NCBI GenBank assembly: GCA_018806915.1
Contig: JAGKQI010000085.1
Span: forward strand, 62,001 to 126,000
Origin: Phytophthora colocasiae
Lineage: Eukaryota; Oomycota; Peronosporomycetes; Peronosporales; Peronosporaceae
DNA: 64,000 nt
Reading direction: 5' to 3'
A program made the position numbers and the translations under genes. Every line of letters starts with the position of its first letter. The stretch's first letter is position 1. This document shows, one piece after another, positions 9,218-20,745 of the stretch. The notes below the pieces were generated by a model that ran no database searches, was not told where the DNA came from, and saw only the letters and a list, made by a program, of their open reading frames with translations.

Positions 9218-12075
9218 TCAGGTAGGCGCACGTCTAGTATCGCCCTTGGTCTCTGTCACCGAGGTCGCTTGAACCACGTGGGTGGCCGTAGCAGCAGTAG
9301 CGCCGCCATTCCTCTCAGGCTTCACTCGCTTCGTCCCCGTGCTTCGTGCAGGGGTGCCTTGCTGGAAGGTTGCAACCTCTCGAGATTCCGTCTTGAGAGC
9401 CGGTGAATGTGACATGGGTTCAACCCCAACCCTTCTTGCGTCACTTCTGATTTCTGACCCGGATACTGGATACATAGTTGCAACTTCAGGGTTACCTGTA
9501 TGTAACACTTGGTTTGAAGTTGCCGAATCAGGGTGACCGACCCTTCGCGCTTCTTGAACTTGGGATAATGTCGCCCGAAGGTTTCTCAACTGACCGGCTT
9601 GGAACCGTTGCATGTTCTGAGAACTTTCTTTCTCCCTGTCGCGCTCGGCTTCCATGACTTTCATTCGCTGTTGTAAGGCTTCCATTTGAGAAATCCAGTC
9701 CCGTTTCATCTCGTCAGTCGCACGCGCACGTTCGGCTTCAATCTCAGCCTCTCTTTGTCGCCAGCGTTCAGCAAACACTGATTCCAGCCGTTGATTTTCA
9801 GAGTTCTGGAGCTCCGTTTTCAGAGTTTCCAACTCTGCCGCGCTGCGACTCCTGAGCTTGCTTTCAGATACCAGACTTCTGCGTTCTTCAGCATCGTCGG
9901 CGCGTCTCTCAGCCTCCAGCCTCGCGTTTTCTGACTTCAACAAGCGCTCGGTGAGCGTCTGAATTTCGCGTCTTGCCTCCAAGTCACGTTGCTCTCGACG
10001 ACGATCGCGTTCCATGGTCTCCAAGCGTATTCGGGCCAAGAACTCCATCTGCGCCTGCTCCATCCGGTTTTGCCACTCCTGCTGTTGCCTCATGATGTTC
10101 AACTCGATCAGGGCAGGCCCTGATCTCTGAGAGCTTCGAGCTTCAGACTTCGTACGACTCGACGCGATGGAACTCAAACGTCGGGACGGTGGTCTCGGAA
10201 GGTCTTCACTCTTCACACTTTGGCGGTGGCTCTGGTGACTTTCGCTTTGGGTGGAGGCAGATACAGGCAGGATCTCCGGAGACAATTGTTTGAAATCCCG
10301 TGAAGAACTTCCGACAGACACCTGGTTTCCAGACCCCGCACCCGGCACCTCTGGTCTCTCTTCCGGCATGTCGACATCCTCGGACTCTGGTTTCACTGGT
10401 AACAGCGTTCGCGTCACTTGGATCCCCATGCCTTCAGAGACTGTTCCTCCTACATCAGCGCCTTGAGCGATTAACGCCAGACTTCCTGTGGGCGGCGGCA
10501 TATGTGATGCCGCCCCTCGACTCATGGACATCAAGGACGAGTCCGTAGAGCTTCCGCGTGAAGTCTGGAATCCCGACGACTGGTCATCCGAGGTCCCAAT
10601 GACACTGGGAATTGGTACATCTGACATCCGAGTCTGAGAGATGCTGTGATCTTCGGACATTGGATTTTCAGACTCCGGTCGTGTGTTATCAGAGCGAATC
10701 ACATACTGCGGCAGTGAATACAGCGATGGCGTCGATAAAGCTGACGGTGTCGACGGGATTTGTGGGCGCGGCGGTCTCTGCTGTAAGCGCTTGGACTGCG
10801 GCGGCTCGTCACTGCTGGAACCATCAGAGCTGTGCGTCACTCGGAGTCCGGTTACCCGGAGTCGCATGATCAGCCGTTGTCCTTGTAGGTCAGCATTTTC
10901 GTCAGGTAATACACCGTTTGCTTCGTTCTTGTCAGCTGTGTCTTCTTGCTTCATGCTTTCTGGGAGTCGGCAAACTTGTAACCTGGCGGTCACTGTGGCC
11001 CACTCAACCAATTCTACTGCGAGTCGACTCTGAAGTTCGGACGCCACACTGCGTACTTGAGACCCAACGACGGCTGACGCCTGCGTCTGGGGCCAGGTTG
11101 GGAGGAGATTCTGGAATTCGAATCCTGCCTCGTACAACATTGTCTGAAGAACAGCCACACACTCCGGTGCTGTCAACGTGCTCATCGGAATCTCAACATA
11201 AGATAGGTCTTGGATCCAACCAAAACCATGACGCCTCGCGTGAAACTCGGAGATCCACATATCCTCGGGGAAAACGGAGGAACATCGCCACTTGATGTAG
11301 TCGCCGGTCGCTGCAGCAGCTTTCTGGAAAGCATCAGCACTAGGCTTCATCGTCGGCCACATATATTCGATGCTTGGCGGGACGACCTTGCCTGTGTCCA
11401 TATCTCTCCAACGGCGGAACTCACGGCGCACATACCTCAGAGCTCGTTCCCCGTCAAGCGAATCAGCCCTCCCAGACTCATCAGACGGTGTCTTCAGAGA
11501 CCCTTCAGACTTGATCGCCATGTCATCAGACATTGGTGCGTCTTCAGACTTTGGGGACCGTGGAACATGTTCTTCAGAGAGTCCGGGTTCTGGTTTCACT
11601 TCATCCACGGACTGGCCGGAAGTTGCCGAATCTGAACACAGATCGATCACTTCCGGGGACTCAACCATATCGGCGCCTCCCTCAGACGCCTCATCACCAC
11701 CCTCGCGGGCAGTGGTCGCCTCGTCACCAGAAGCTTCGACTTCTGACGGGCCTTCAGAACCTTGTTCACCAGGGACAGCAGGTGTTCTGGTTCCTCGGCA
11801 GGCTGGTCTTCGACCGCCGGTTCTGGGACGCTCACATTCTCAGCTGCCTTCTTCTCTCGCGCAGCTCTCCTCTTCTCGCGGGCCGCCTTCTGGATAGCAT
11901 CCAAGTCTGGTTGCTCTTCAGGCGACAAACCTTGTAGACGCTTGGATTGACGTGTCGGAATGCTCCGACCACGACCACGGCGTCCTCCTCTCGTAGATCC
12001 TGGCGTAGCCATCTTGAATATAGACGCTTGACAGGAAACTTTCTCTTCTTGTACTCTCAAATCCGGTGATATCAC
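9218..12075 (-). pseudogene. Gypsy-1 pre-gag ORF0 (coiled-coil protein, frameshifted)
   Basis: Two minus-strand frames that read as one protein of about 950 residues. The start is probably the Met at 12012 (MATPGSTRGGRRGRGR), after a shorter upstream extension. The first part is basic then acidic and ends at 11647; a second frame, open upstream of its Met at 11668, carries on from about 11780. It has a compact domain near 10960-11390 (YVRREFRRWRDMD, EDMWISEFHARRHGFGWIQ), a Ser/Pro-rich linker, and a long Glu/Arg-rich coiled coil near 9560-10110. I know no named domain here. An extra ORF between the 5' LTR and gag is also seen in plant Ogre-type gypsy elements, but similarity is only in position. 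Confidence 0.6.
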
Positions 12076-12087
12076 GATTCCAAAGAT

Positions 12088-12103
12088 CCGGGCACGCGCA
12101 CCA
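12088..12103 (-). promoter_or_regulatory. Possible gypsy-1 primer binding site
   Basis: On the minus strand this reads TGGTGCGCGTGCCCGG, a TGG start followed by 13 bases that could pair with a tRNA 3' end. It sits just upstream of ORF0, where a primer binding site should lie. Which tRNA would match cannot be told here, and the adjoining LTR could not be proven because no second copy is in the window. Confidence 0.4.
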
Positions 12104-13319
12104 GTTGTCGCGAAGTCGGTGAAACTTTGGTCGCGGAGCAGGGGGCGTATAGTGAACCCTAGTTATACGACTACCGAAAAAGGGTTTTTTCAGAGCCGTA
12201 CAACGGTAGGTTGGCGTGTGGTACCTTGCGGTATCCTCGTGGGTTCGTTGTCTTCGGAAATATGACCCTCGCCGGAGTCTGAGAATGTGTTGTGAAGAGA
12301 GGTTGGGGTTCCCTTGGAGTCTGGTGTCGGTATTCAGGAAAATCCTTCCAGGAGCGTTCGGGAGTCGGAATCTCTGGAAACCAAAGTGTTTTCCAGGAAG
12401 TCGGCAGTCGAAAAGAGGTTAATATACCAGAGAAAAGTCGGAATTCGGTGTCTGAATATCACAAATCCAGAACCGAGATACCTGACTTTCAGAGATAAAC
12501 AACCAATATACAGAGTTCGAAAATATACAAATATATACAGCCGTTCTTATTCTTTCTAGGCCCTTGAACGGTGGGCTAACACTCCAGGTCAACTAGGGAC
12601 TTACTACCAGACACCTGGTCTGTCTGGTATCCCTTTACGTTCGCGCACCACCCTCTAATATCGAGGAAAATATAAACCAATACAATCGGCTATATATAAC
12701 AGTCTACCTTGCACTCTGAAAACGACTGTCTAGTTTCCAGAGCCTGTCCAAACGATCAATATGAAATGGGCTACCGCTAGAGACAAAACAAACGACCCAA
12801 CTAGGATATGGAATAGGCGGGTCCTTTCAGGTCTCTACGTTACCTGATCTCCACCTAAGGGGATTGAATTTGGTGGAGATCACACGACGTACGTGATGAC
12901 GTAGTGGCTTGAATACCTCTCAAGCGGACTTGTGCAGTAGCAAGCAAATTGAACTCTGTTTATCGTTTATCTTCCTCATAACTATCATATATCTCTGGTA
13001 ACTCTCTTCTTCTTGTCGTCTTTTGCGTCCTTTATGCAGTCAGTCGTCATATCTCAGGTACTCTTGGTCTTTGTATACATCTGGTACTTTAACTTGGTCT
13101 CAGTATGCAGTCTGTGCAGCCGATCTCGATGGGTTGACAGGTAGAGACGTCATTACGGGGGATGTGCAGGTCAGTAATCACTTGAATGCGTGACTTAAAC
13201 TTGGGTTCACTTGGTTTCAGTATGGTCTTGAATCTTCGGTGGTTTCAGAGTCTGATATCACTTGGTTTTCAGAGTCTTAGTCACTCAGAGTTAGAGATAC
13301 CAGAGTTTTGAGTAAGTAA
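12104..13319. other. Non-coding region, probable gypsy-1 5' LTR
   Basis: No credible coding frame. The block lies where the 5' LTR of the minus-strand gypsy would be. It contains TATA-like stretches (12520-12540, 12665-12700), and near 13240-13310 a dense run of TCAGAG words. The 13-base string CAAATTGAACTCT near 12947-12959 recurs inverted near 17083-17095. LTR limits are not provable because a matching left LTR was not found. Confidence 0.4.
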
Positions 13320-16300
13320 CCAGAGTACGGAGCACCAATGCTACAACGTACACGAAGATCTTGGGGGTTGCGCAGGTGCGCGGCGTCCAGCGTGCGATAC
13401 TTGGTCTCTGCGGGTATATGTTGTGAATCCTTGAACCATCCATCGTCGCGCTGGACGGTAACGGGATGAGGTCTCTCAGAGATACGTTCTTCTGAGAGAC
13501 TTTCCGCCAGAACTTAGGCACTCATCGTCGGGGAAAGTCCGGTGACCAGACAGAGTGTAGTTGCCCTTCAGAGTTGTGCACACTCTGAAGTACACTTCTG
13601 GTCCTTTGGGCCCCTTTACAGTCAGGCGAAGGTTTATCCACAATCTTCCACAGATGTCGCACGGGTGCGGCCGCGTCCCAAAGTCCCTTTCGCTTATAAC
13701 CCATAGTATAACCAATCACATCGTAACGTAATATCCACCTGTCGCTCGAAAATCGGAATTAACATCATGTCAGATCCGTCAAGCGTTAACCAGTGGTAAG
13801 TGTGCCAGAAGGCCCTCGAATCACCAGCGACGAAATTGGTCCAGTCATATAGCGCATCCCGAGCTTCTTCATCCAAATCGTCACGAGTGTGAAAATATAA
13901 CTCCTGAGGACGTCGCGAGTACACGTCATTCCAAGGGGCATCCAAGAGAAGCCGTTGCAACTGTCGATCCATACTCCACGAACGTGATTTCAGGATCTTC
14001 ACCTCATAACGATTCGGAGAATAGTCAGGAAGACCCGGAGTCTGCCGGGTGTGACCTCTAAGCGGATCACTCCACTTCATCCGGATTCCGTAGTGTCTCC
14101 AAGAGGTTTCCCCTGAACTCGGCACTTCAATGATCTCCTTCTCCAGTGGTGTAAGACTTTCAAAGTCTCGACGAGCGAGAACTGTACTCTTGGAGTCCGA
14201 TGACCGTCGCTTCTTCCCTGCAGTCGAAGTCGAACTAGATGAGTCACTCGGACGGAGTCGACGGTAACCGGAGTGTCGTGTTGGAGGTGATGGAGGTGGA
14301 AACGGTTCATCATCATCATCTGGCTCCTCGTTTTCATCCGGATTGAAATCACCATCTTTAGACTTGTCATCCGGCTGTTCATTGGAGTCGTCTGGACCGA
14401 GAATCTCCTCGAGAACACATTCTTGTTCAACCATGGGGCCCCAGTATTCCGGCTCTCGTTCATCCATGAAAAGTTGCTCCAATACCGATTCTGCCAAGTT
14501 GTAGTAGCGTCTCGGGACGTACTTAGTCCAGAAGACTTCATCCAGCTTGTTCCAGAACATCATCCGGACCAACATGGCTACAAGAGGCTCCAGTTCGAAA
14601 CGCGTGTGTGCACTACGATCTTCTTCCAACCATTCACGAGCACCAGGATACTTCACACCAGAAATCATCATCATTTGAAGATCCATTCGAAGATCCTCCC
14701 AAGTGACTGGATGATCCGAGAGAGACTGACGTGCCTCAGCTTGCGTCCAAAGAACTTGAGCATCATCAGGACGACAATCCAATTGAGAGGCACTATCCCA
14801 GCCTGATGGTCGACTTTGCATGTGGAGTGGAGCTTTTCGAGATTTCGCGGACCCCTTTGACTTTGATGACGAACCTCCAGAAGGTGACTGTTTCTTGGAT
14901 GATGGCTTGCCCGAACTTTCAGACGAAATATTTCCAGTAAGGTCGACGAGACGCGATGGGGATGGGCCAGACTCTTTGGAGTCTTCGTCGTCGTCCGGGC
15001 GAATCATTCGAACGTATGCCGGAAAGGAAGGACGAAAATCATCAGGGGTCATCACGGTGATTACTGTACGCCATGTTGGATCCACAGGATTTCCATCCCG
15101 AAAGCGATTCAAAAGGCCTAACAGACGTTCCCAATTCATCTGGACTTGGGTGTGACTCTCTGCCCCAAGAAAGTTCATCAAATCGACCGGATTGAAGGCA
15201 GACCGAGCTAGCCGAGATTCCAAACTCCGGCGACGAGATTTTTCCAATTCCACTTGACGATGTAAGTCTTCAATCTGGGTGCGGAGCCCGCGTTTGGCCC
15301 GATCATGTTCCTGCAACAACTTCAAAGTGTCTTCACGAACGTTTCGGATGACCTCTGTCTTCTCAGCTTCCAAATTAGCGATACGTTGATCTCGAGAAGC
15401 GATACCCAACTGGAATTCACGCTTGAGTGAGTCTAAGACATCCCGACGACCACTAGCATCTCGAACGGGCTCTCCAGAGTTCTCGAGTTCAGCTTGGACC
15501 CGACTCAGCTTCTCAGTGACTCGATGCAGAGCGGGACAGTGCCGAAAACGCGTTGGGCAAAGTTCTCAGGATCAAATTCGGTCCCATCTGACGACGAAAG
15601 GAAAGATCGGCCAACAAAGTTTCCAGCTCAGGACCTTGGAGTGAATCGGCTCTTGGAGTCAGGATGTGTTCATTCAAATCATCGCTCTCGTCGAAGAACT
15701 GGATAACATCGCCTTCTCCGAAGTCGAGAGACGCTCCACTTGGGTCAGCATCTCTAGGCCACCATAACCATCCTGGAAGAAACAATTTCGCCCCAAATGA
15801 TTCGCAACTGCAGGAATCCCGACCAGACGAGTGTCCTCCGCAGAGCAGAAGTCCGCTATGGTGAGACTGATAGGCGTTTGCTTGGGACCACCCGGGCCGA
15901 GTCGGCTTGATACGTTCAATCGGGAAGCTTCAACCGATGTTATGGGAGCTGTGCGCACTTTGCCGAGACCCAAGATGTCGCTTGCTGCGCTTTCATCGCG
16001 ATGTTCATCATTACTCCCGCCTTCCTGCGCTTTTCCACTTCCTGGTTGTACATTATCCCCTCCCGAAGACTGCTTAGGGATGTCAGATTGACTGCCAGCG
16101 ACGCTTGAACCATGTGTGGAGGTGATACTTGACCCTGGGGCGACTTGAGCGGCAGGCGTGGCCGTCGGAGATGTGTGTGACGGTGTGGCAGTCTCCATTG
16201 GAGCGCTCAGCAGCCGCGATATCGCAAAGTGAGCGTGTGAGCTTGTTGGGATCTTTCGACGTGAATTGATTGGCTGAGTTGGGACAGGGTGAAGAAAAGA

Positions 16301-16429
16301 CGCCACCTCCGCTAGTTGGAAAACCGAATTGGAGTTTGCGTGGAAATTTGACCGGTTTACTGGCGGACGACTTCTCCTGGATAACCGACTGGACTTTGAT
16401 CGTGGTGCCTTCGTCTTGCTTCGTCTCAT
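13320..16429 (-). pseudogene. Retroelement-associated ORF, copy B (near full length, frameshifted)
   Basis: Same family as 1-1688, but on the minus strand and with its N-terminus. It starts at Met 16429, is basic and then Ser/Pro-rich, shifts frame near 15760 and again near 15545, passes through a coiled coil (about 15220-15540: RDQRIANLEAEKTEV and similar), then the two conserved blocks (about 14450-14740 and 13830-14100; for example FWTKYVPRRYYNLAE and QELYFHTRDDLDEE), with the acidic segment in between. After the stop at 13694 the similarity resumes in another frame to about 13320 (WFKDSQHIPAET resembles WLQYVPADIKK in copy A). Function unknown. Two homologues in one gypsy-rich block point to a mobile-element gene. 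Confidence 0.6.
13566..13590. repeat. Near-perfect 25-bp palindrome
   Basis: Nine-base arms CTTCAGAGT and ACTCTGAAG are perfect inverted repeats around TGTGCAC, which itself contains the palindrome GTGCAC. Removing a single T would make 24 bases fully palindromic. The arms are built from the TCAGAG/CTCTGA word that is abundant throughout this block. Confidence 0.6.
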
Positions 16430-18979
16430 CGCGACCTATCACCTCGGAAGCAAATTGCTCAATGAGAGCTCATGATGAGAGGGACGGTTGTGAAGCTGTG
16501 ACTCTGCAAATTTTCTATGGACTGCCGGATCCCAGAGCCAGAGCGGCATTGAGGATATTACTGGTCCAAATGATTTCAGGGTTAAGGCACAATTGTGGGT
16601 GCCAAGGGACAAGGGCAAGCCTGGAAAGGGGTTGCCGACTCCAAAAGATGGAAACGACTTGAAAAGATCCTGAAATACTCCGGAAGATGCACTCCAGATG
16701 ATTCGAACACCGAAACCAAGTGACTGTTCGGTAACGCCATGACCAAGGGGTTCTATTTTTGGAGTATATGCGAGACCCAAATTATCAAGTCGAAGGTTCG
16801 AAGTGGAGGGTAACGTTTGACTATCGGAGACTGTCTGATTTGTACCCAGTATCCTGGTTGAGTTTCGAGTATACTCAAGCCCATATATTTCCGACCGACC
16901 AAGACGACCGACGATGATGTGTCCGGAGCCAGCTGAAATTCTTCCATGTTCTTCGACTCTATGGTATTCTACTGAAACGCAAGCCTCTTCCTGATGAGAC
17001 GCCCCTACTACATAGTGAAACCAAGTATATTTTTGCATGTTTAGCTAGTGCTAGCTATTATACATTAAAGAGAGTTCAATTTGCCACCAAGGGCGTAAGT
17101 GCTAAGTCTTGGAAGGTGTTCCCAAGACACACTGTGAGGAGCCGTGGACCAGCCTCGAGAAGAGGGCTTCACGTGTAGCCGAACAAGCGTCAGGCCGCGT
17201 CGACAAGCGTCACCGCCGCGTGAATCTCCGCCAGGGTAAGACCAAGTTGGAAAGGTGATCCGGGCGGCGTATCCCGGGCGTGACCCCTTCCATTTCATAT
17301 TCCAGTTGATACTTTCGGGTATTATTTCATATTATAACTGCGTTTTGGGAGGTTAGTGGTAGTCACCCCTAAAATTGATTGATTTGACTGCTTGTGTGTT
17401 TGGACTGTATTGGTTGTGTGTGTTCTTAAATACTACATAGTATTTGGGACATATATATTGAACTCTATTCTTCCGGAGATTCCTAGTGAATCTATCGGAA
17501 GTGGTGCGCTGTTTAAAGAGCCCCGGAACTGTGCCAGTGTTCCGGACTTTGCTCTAGTCGTACTGGCATTTGGAGTGCCCACCGCTCGAGGGCCGAAAAG
17601 AATAAGAAGCGGTTGTATATTTTGGTTTAACTCTCTTGTATATTTGGTTAACTGTTGGAGGGGAAGTACTTTGCTCATAAGTGCTTACCCACATTCGGAC
17701 TAATTAACCACCGTTTGGGAAGTGTTTATTTGGTTAGCACTCTTCCTCCGGATCTAGTTCTACAATCTTTTGGAGATAACACTTTCGGTGCAGACTCCTC
17801 GCGTTCGAAGACAAACGACACCTACGAGGGTAGTCACAAGGTCACACGCCAAGCCACTTTCCGGACACCCATTTGGACACCGGAAGGTGGTGCTGACTCA
17901 CTCCAACTGGACACCTTACTACTAACTCTCTTTTGGAGTTTTTTGTGTCTGGGTTGTTCCTTTTGGACGGCACACTATACGCAACCCCCTGGACGGTCAA
18001 AAGTGTTCACCCACTTCGCCACATGATCCTAACTCTCCGAACGACTACCAAGCGAGATCCGGCAGCGATCACCTCCCCGACTGAGTGCGAGATCAAGTCC
18101 CGATTAAGTGCGAGATCAAGTCCCGATTAAATACGAGATCATGGCTCGGCTAAGTGCGAGATCAAGTCTCGGCTAAGTACGAAATCGGCTCACGGTCAGG
18201 GTTGGGGGAACCAAGCTAGGTATGTAGCCAGTGTCATGTGATCGTAGGATAGTAAATCAGGGTGGGGTTAGTAGGCATAGGAATAACCATAAACAGAATC
18301 GAATTTGCCCTGAACCACTCAAGTGTCTTCGCTACGCCTGGAACCGGGAACTACATTGGCCCTACAAGCGTCAAGAAGGTAAGGATACGTGCCCTAGTAT
18401 AGCGGTTAAGTCTGGATAATATATTGGCCAGCTTTGCCATATCTAGTGAACTATCCTTTAAGTGCGTACATCGGATCGGAAGGAATTGGTTGTTTAGCCT
18501 GACGATCCCGTCGAATCTCGCCCCTCAAGACCCCCGCTAAAGGAAGCGGCAAGCAACGAAAGGAAGGGACCGAACCCCGAACATTGGACTATTGGAAGAC
18601 CTGGATCAAGGACCAGGCACCCGGATCAAGGCTCGAGGACTCGCCTACGACCGGGATCAAGTACCCCGAGGTAGAGTGAAGTATTCCCACGCTATCTCAT
18701 CACCCCTGTGTCACCCAAGACATTCTTCTCGTCCCAAGACATCTTCAGAAGTCACCTGGAAGAGCGTAACCCGCCTACCGACGGGTACACAAGGTGAACA
18801 CTACACGCAGCAAGATCACGGATCATCGGGGGGCCCCTCCGTTAGTCGGTGTCTGGGCGCAAGTGGCGATCGCGATCAGCCTCAACCAGATTTTGGCCAG
18901 ATCCGCTCCACCACACTAATATCGTCATAAGTTTGACTAAATTTACACTCTAGCAAATATTCTTAGATGGATTTAACGT
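16430..18979. other. Non-coding region upstream of copy B ORF
   Basis: Long frames here (for example minus 16439-17038) show no family pattern. Near 17040 there is a small palindrome GCTAGTGCTAGC beside TGTTTAGCTAG, which may mark an LTR edge, but no second LTR copy was found. 18081-18189 holds a short tandem array listed separately. Confidence 0.4.
18081..18189. repeat. 23-bp tandem repeat, 4.7 units
   Basis: Units start at 18081, 18104, 18127, 18150 and 18173, exactly 23 bases apart, with the core TAAGTGCGAGATCAAGTCCCG. Units differ at a few positions and the last is partial. There are no spacers, so this is a minisatellite. Confidence 0.85.
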
Positions 18980-19366
18980 ACTTTTTCACGCTCTTTCCGA
19001 TGGTACCTCATGTGTCTGCCAGATTTAATATCTGAACTCAGTATTCGCTTATGCAGGCATTTTTCGAAAAAGGAGACGTTTCTTGTTCTACCATTGACTA
19101 TATATATCATGTCCCTTTTTTCGCACATGGAAATAATGTACTTTTCATGCTATTTCCGATGGTACTTTGTGCGCCTGCCAGATTTAATATACGAAGTCAG
19201 TATTCGCTTATACAGGCAATTTTTAAAATAGGACGTTTCTCCGTTCCCCTTTCTTACGCACATGGGAACAATGTACTTTTTCATGCTCTTACCGATGGTA
19301 TATAGTGTGTCACCCATATTTAATATTTGAAGTCAGTATTCGCTTCTACAAGGAGTTCTTTATCAT
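18980..19366. repeat. Degenerate tandem repeat, about 135-160 bp, 2.6 units
   Basis: Units begin at 18980, 19140 and 19275 with ACTTTTTCATGCT followed by CCGATGGTA, and share AATAT..GAAGTCAGTATTCGCTT. The first unit is longer than the second because of extra sequence before the next start. No coding meaning seen. Confidence 0.8.
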
Positions 19367-19387
19367 GGAAAGGTTATACGAATTTTT

Positions 19388-19640
19388 GGCCTGTCTATGT
19401 CGCATGTTAATCCTACCAGTATCTTCCCCGTGTCAAAATACCCCATCACACAAATTTTTGTATAGTGAAGTGAAGTATTGACGGCTGATTGGCCCGTCTA
19501 TGTATTATGGTGATCCCACCATCATCTTCCCCACCACACAAATTTTCATGTAGTAAAGTGAGGTATTGAGAAATTTTCAAATACTGGGTGGTTGGCCCGT
19601 CTATGTCTTATGGGGATCCCACCATCATCTTTGATTTTCA
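19388..19640. repeat. 103-bp tandem repeat, about 2.4 units
   Basis: Units begin with GGCCCGTCTATGT at 19388 (one mismatch), 19491 and 19594, exactly 103 bases apart. Each continues with a GATCCCACCATCATCTTCC-like segment. The last partial unit abuts the CLASP-like gene fragment, which loses its reading sense at this junction. Confidence 0.85.
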
Positions 19641-20745
19641 CATGCGTTGCCTTAAGCAGATTCCCCAAGCAGATTTCCGTGTGAGCGTTAAATTCGTCTC
19701 GGAGTGTATTTGCCAGGGCCTGGATGGTCTGGCATGCTTCTTTTGACACGGAAGAGCGCAAGCCGCGCACTTGCTGGCACAATCTATCACGAATACTAGT
19801 AGGACTTAGGCTCTGGGACAGGAAAGCGAGTGCAGCTACGCAGTTCGAAGACTTGCTGCATCTGCTCGCCAGCTTCTGGAGCACTTTCAGCCCGTCTACA
19901 CGCTTTTCCCAGTTGTTGTCCAGGTGAAGCTAGATAAATCGTATTATTAAACTAATAGCGCTATTATTGATTTCTGAGACTCTGTACTACTTCGAAGTAC
20001 CTTAAAAGAAGATTTACGATAAAGTTTCGGATACACTAATTCTGGGACTGTGTACTGAATTACGTGCACCGGACCGGAAAAGCAACGGAGCCTAGATGCG
20101 CCGGACAAATAACGGATGTCACAGATCACGTTGAATTGCTTTTGAATCTCCTTACCTGAAATTTCGTTGGCCCCAAAGGCAGCTTCGCTGCTAAAGTCCA
20201 GAACGGAATGAGTGCTGGAAGAGGATTCATGTGACGTAGAGCGTTCTCCTTCAGCAGCCTTTAGAGTTCGGAAATACCGAGTCGTGGACGACGAGGAAGA
20301 CGAAACCTGTACGTCGTACGAAGACAAGATGGGCGACAGCTTATCTGGGAGAGCACCATTAGTAGCAGGAACGGCCTGTAAACAAGCAGTCAAACAACAA
20401 AAAACTGTCAGTTTCACGTTGATTTGTTAATAAAGACCACAGTACCTTTCCATCATTTTGTGTACTACTACCACGGTCCATAGAAGAGGAGTTTTTGTAG
20501 CGTCCTGTCTTCGGAGTGCAAAGAGCAATTACGGGTGTGATACAGGGAGTTCGCAGATGAAATACAGTGCGTTGGAGAGAGAATTGAATGGAGAAGACGA
20601 ATATATAGGCATGTGTACTTGTAGAGCTCAGCAGCGCTGCAGTCTCCTGCGTCTGGTAAATGGTTTTGGGATGTTGTGGTGAAGCTGGAATGTTTTCGAG
20701 TGAGCAGATACTGTGATAGGCATCATGTTGCCAGTCCTCGACCAT
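19636..20745 (-). pseudogene. CLASP-like microtubule protein, truncated fragment
   Basis: Three exon-like pieces on the minus strand. 20446-20745 (only its last part is credible) ends at the donor AAAG|GTACTG. 20130-20375 starts after TGTTTACAG and ends at AAC|GTGATC. 19636-19929 starts after TATCTAG. Joined, the last exon reads like the start of a CLASP_N/TOG domain (NNWEKRVDGLKVLQKLASR, QQVRGLRSSVSKEACQTIQ), a tubulin-binding HEAT-type fold of CLIP-associating proteins. The middle exon is a Ser-rich linker. After the residues ATHVK the frame runs into the 103-bp repeat and stops, so most of the TOG domain and all later domains are missing. I infer a gene broken by rearrangement. Upstream exons could not be defined. 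Confidence 0.6.

Noticed and set aside
16439..17038. A 199-codon minus-strand ORF
   Set aside because: No family pattern, composition unlike neighbouring coding regions, and it lies in the likely leader or LTR region of the copy B element.
12947..17095. An inverted LTR pair based on the 13-base match CAAATTGAACTCT (12947-12959 plus; about 17083-17095 minus)
   Set aside because: The match does not extend beyond about 13-15 bases, which is too short to define LTRs.
18081..18189. A CRISPR-like array
   Set aside because: The 23-bp units are contiguous without spacers and differ from each other, and the genome is eukaryotic.
18385..18415. A tRNA-Asp-like A box (CTAGTATAGCGGTTAAGTCTGG)
   Set aside because: No B box or closing stem in the next 100 bases.
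20130..20417. A candidate RxLR-type secreted effector: a hydrophobic N-terminus (MKLTVFCCLTACLQA) and an RYFR...EGER motif
   Set aside because: The 'signal peptide' is intron sequence. TGTTTACAG just before the residues AVPATNG is a strong acceptor, an upstream donor (AAAG|GTACTG) lies 70 bases away, and the downstream exon is a CLASP TOG domain in phase.
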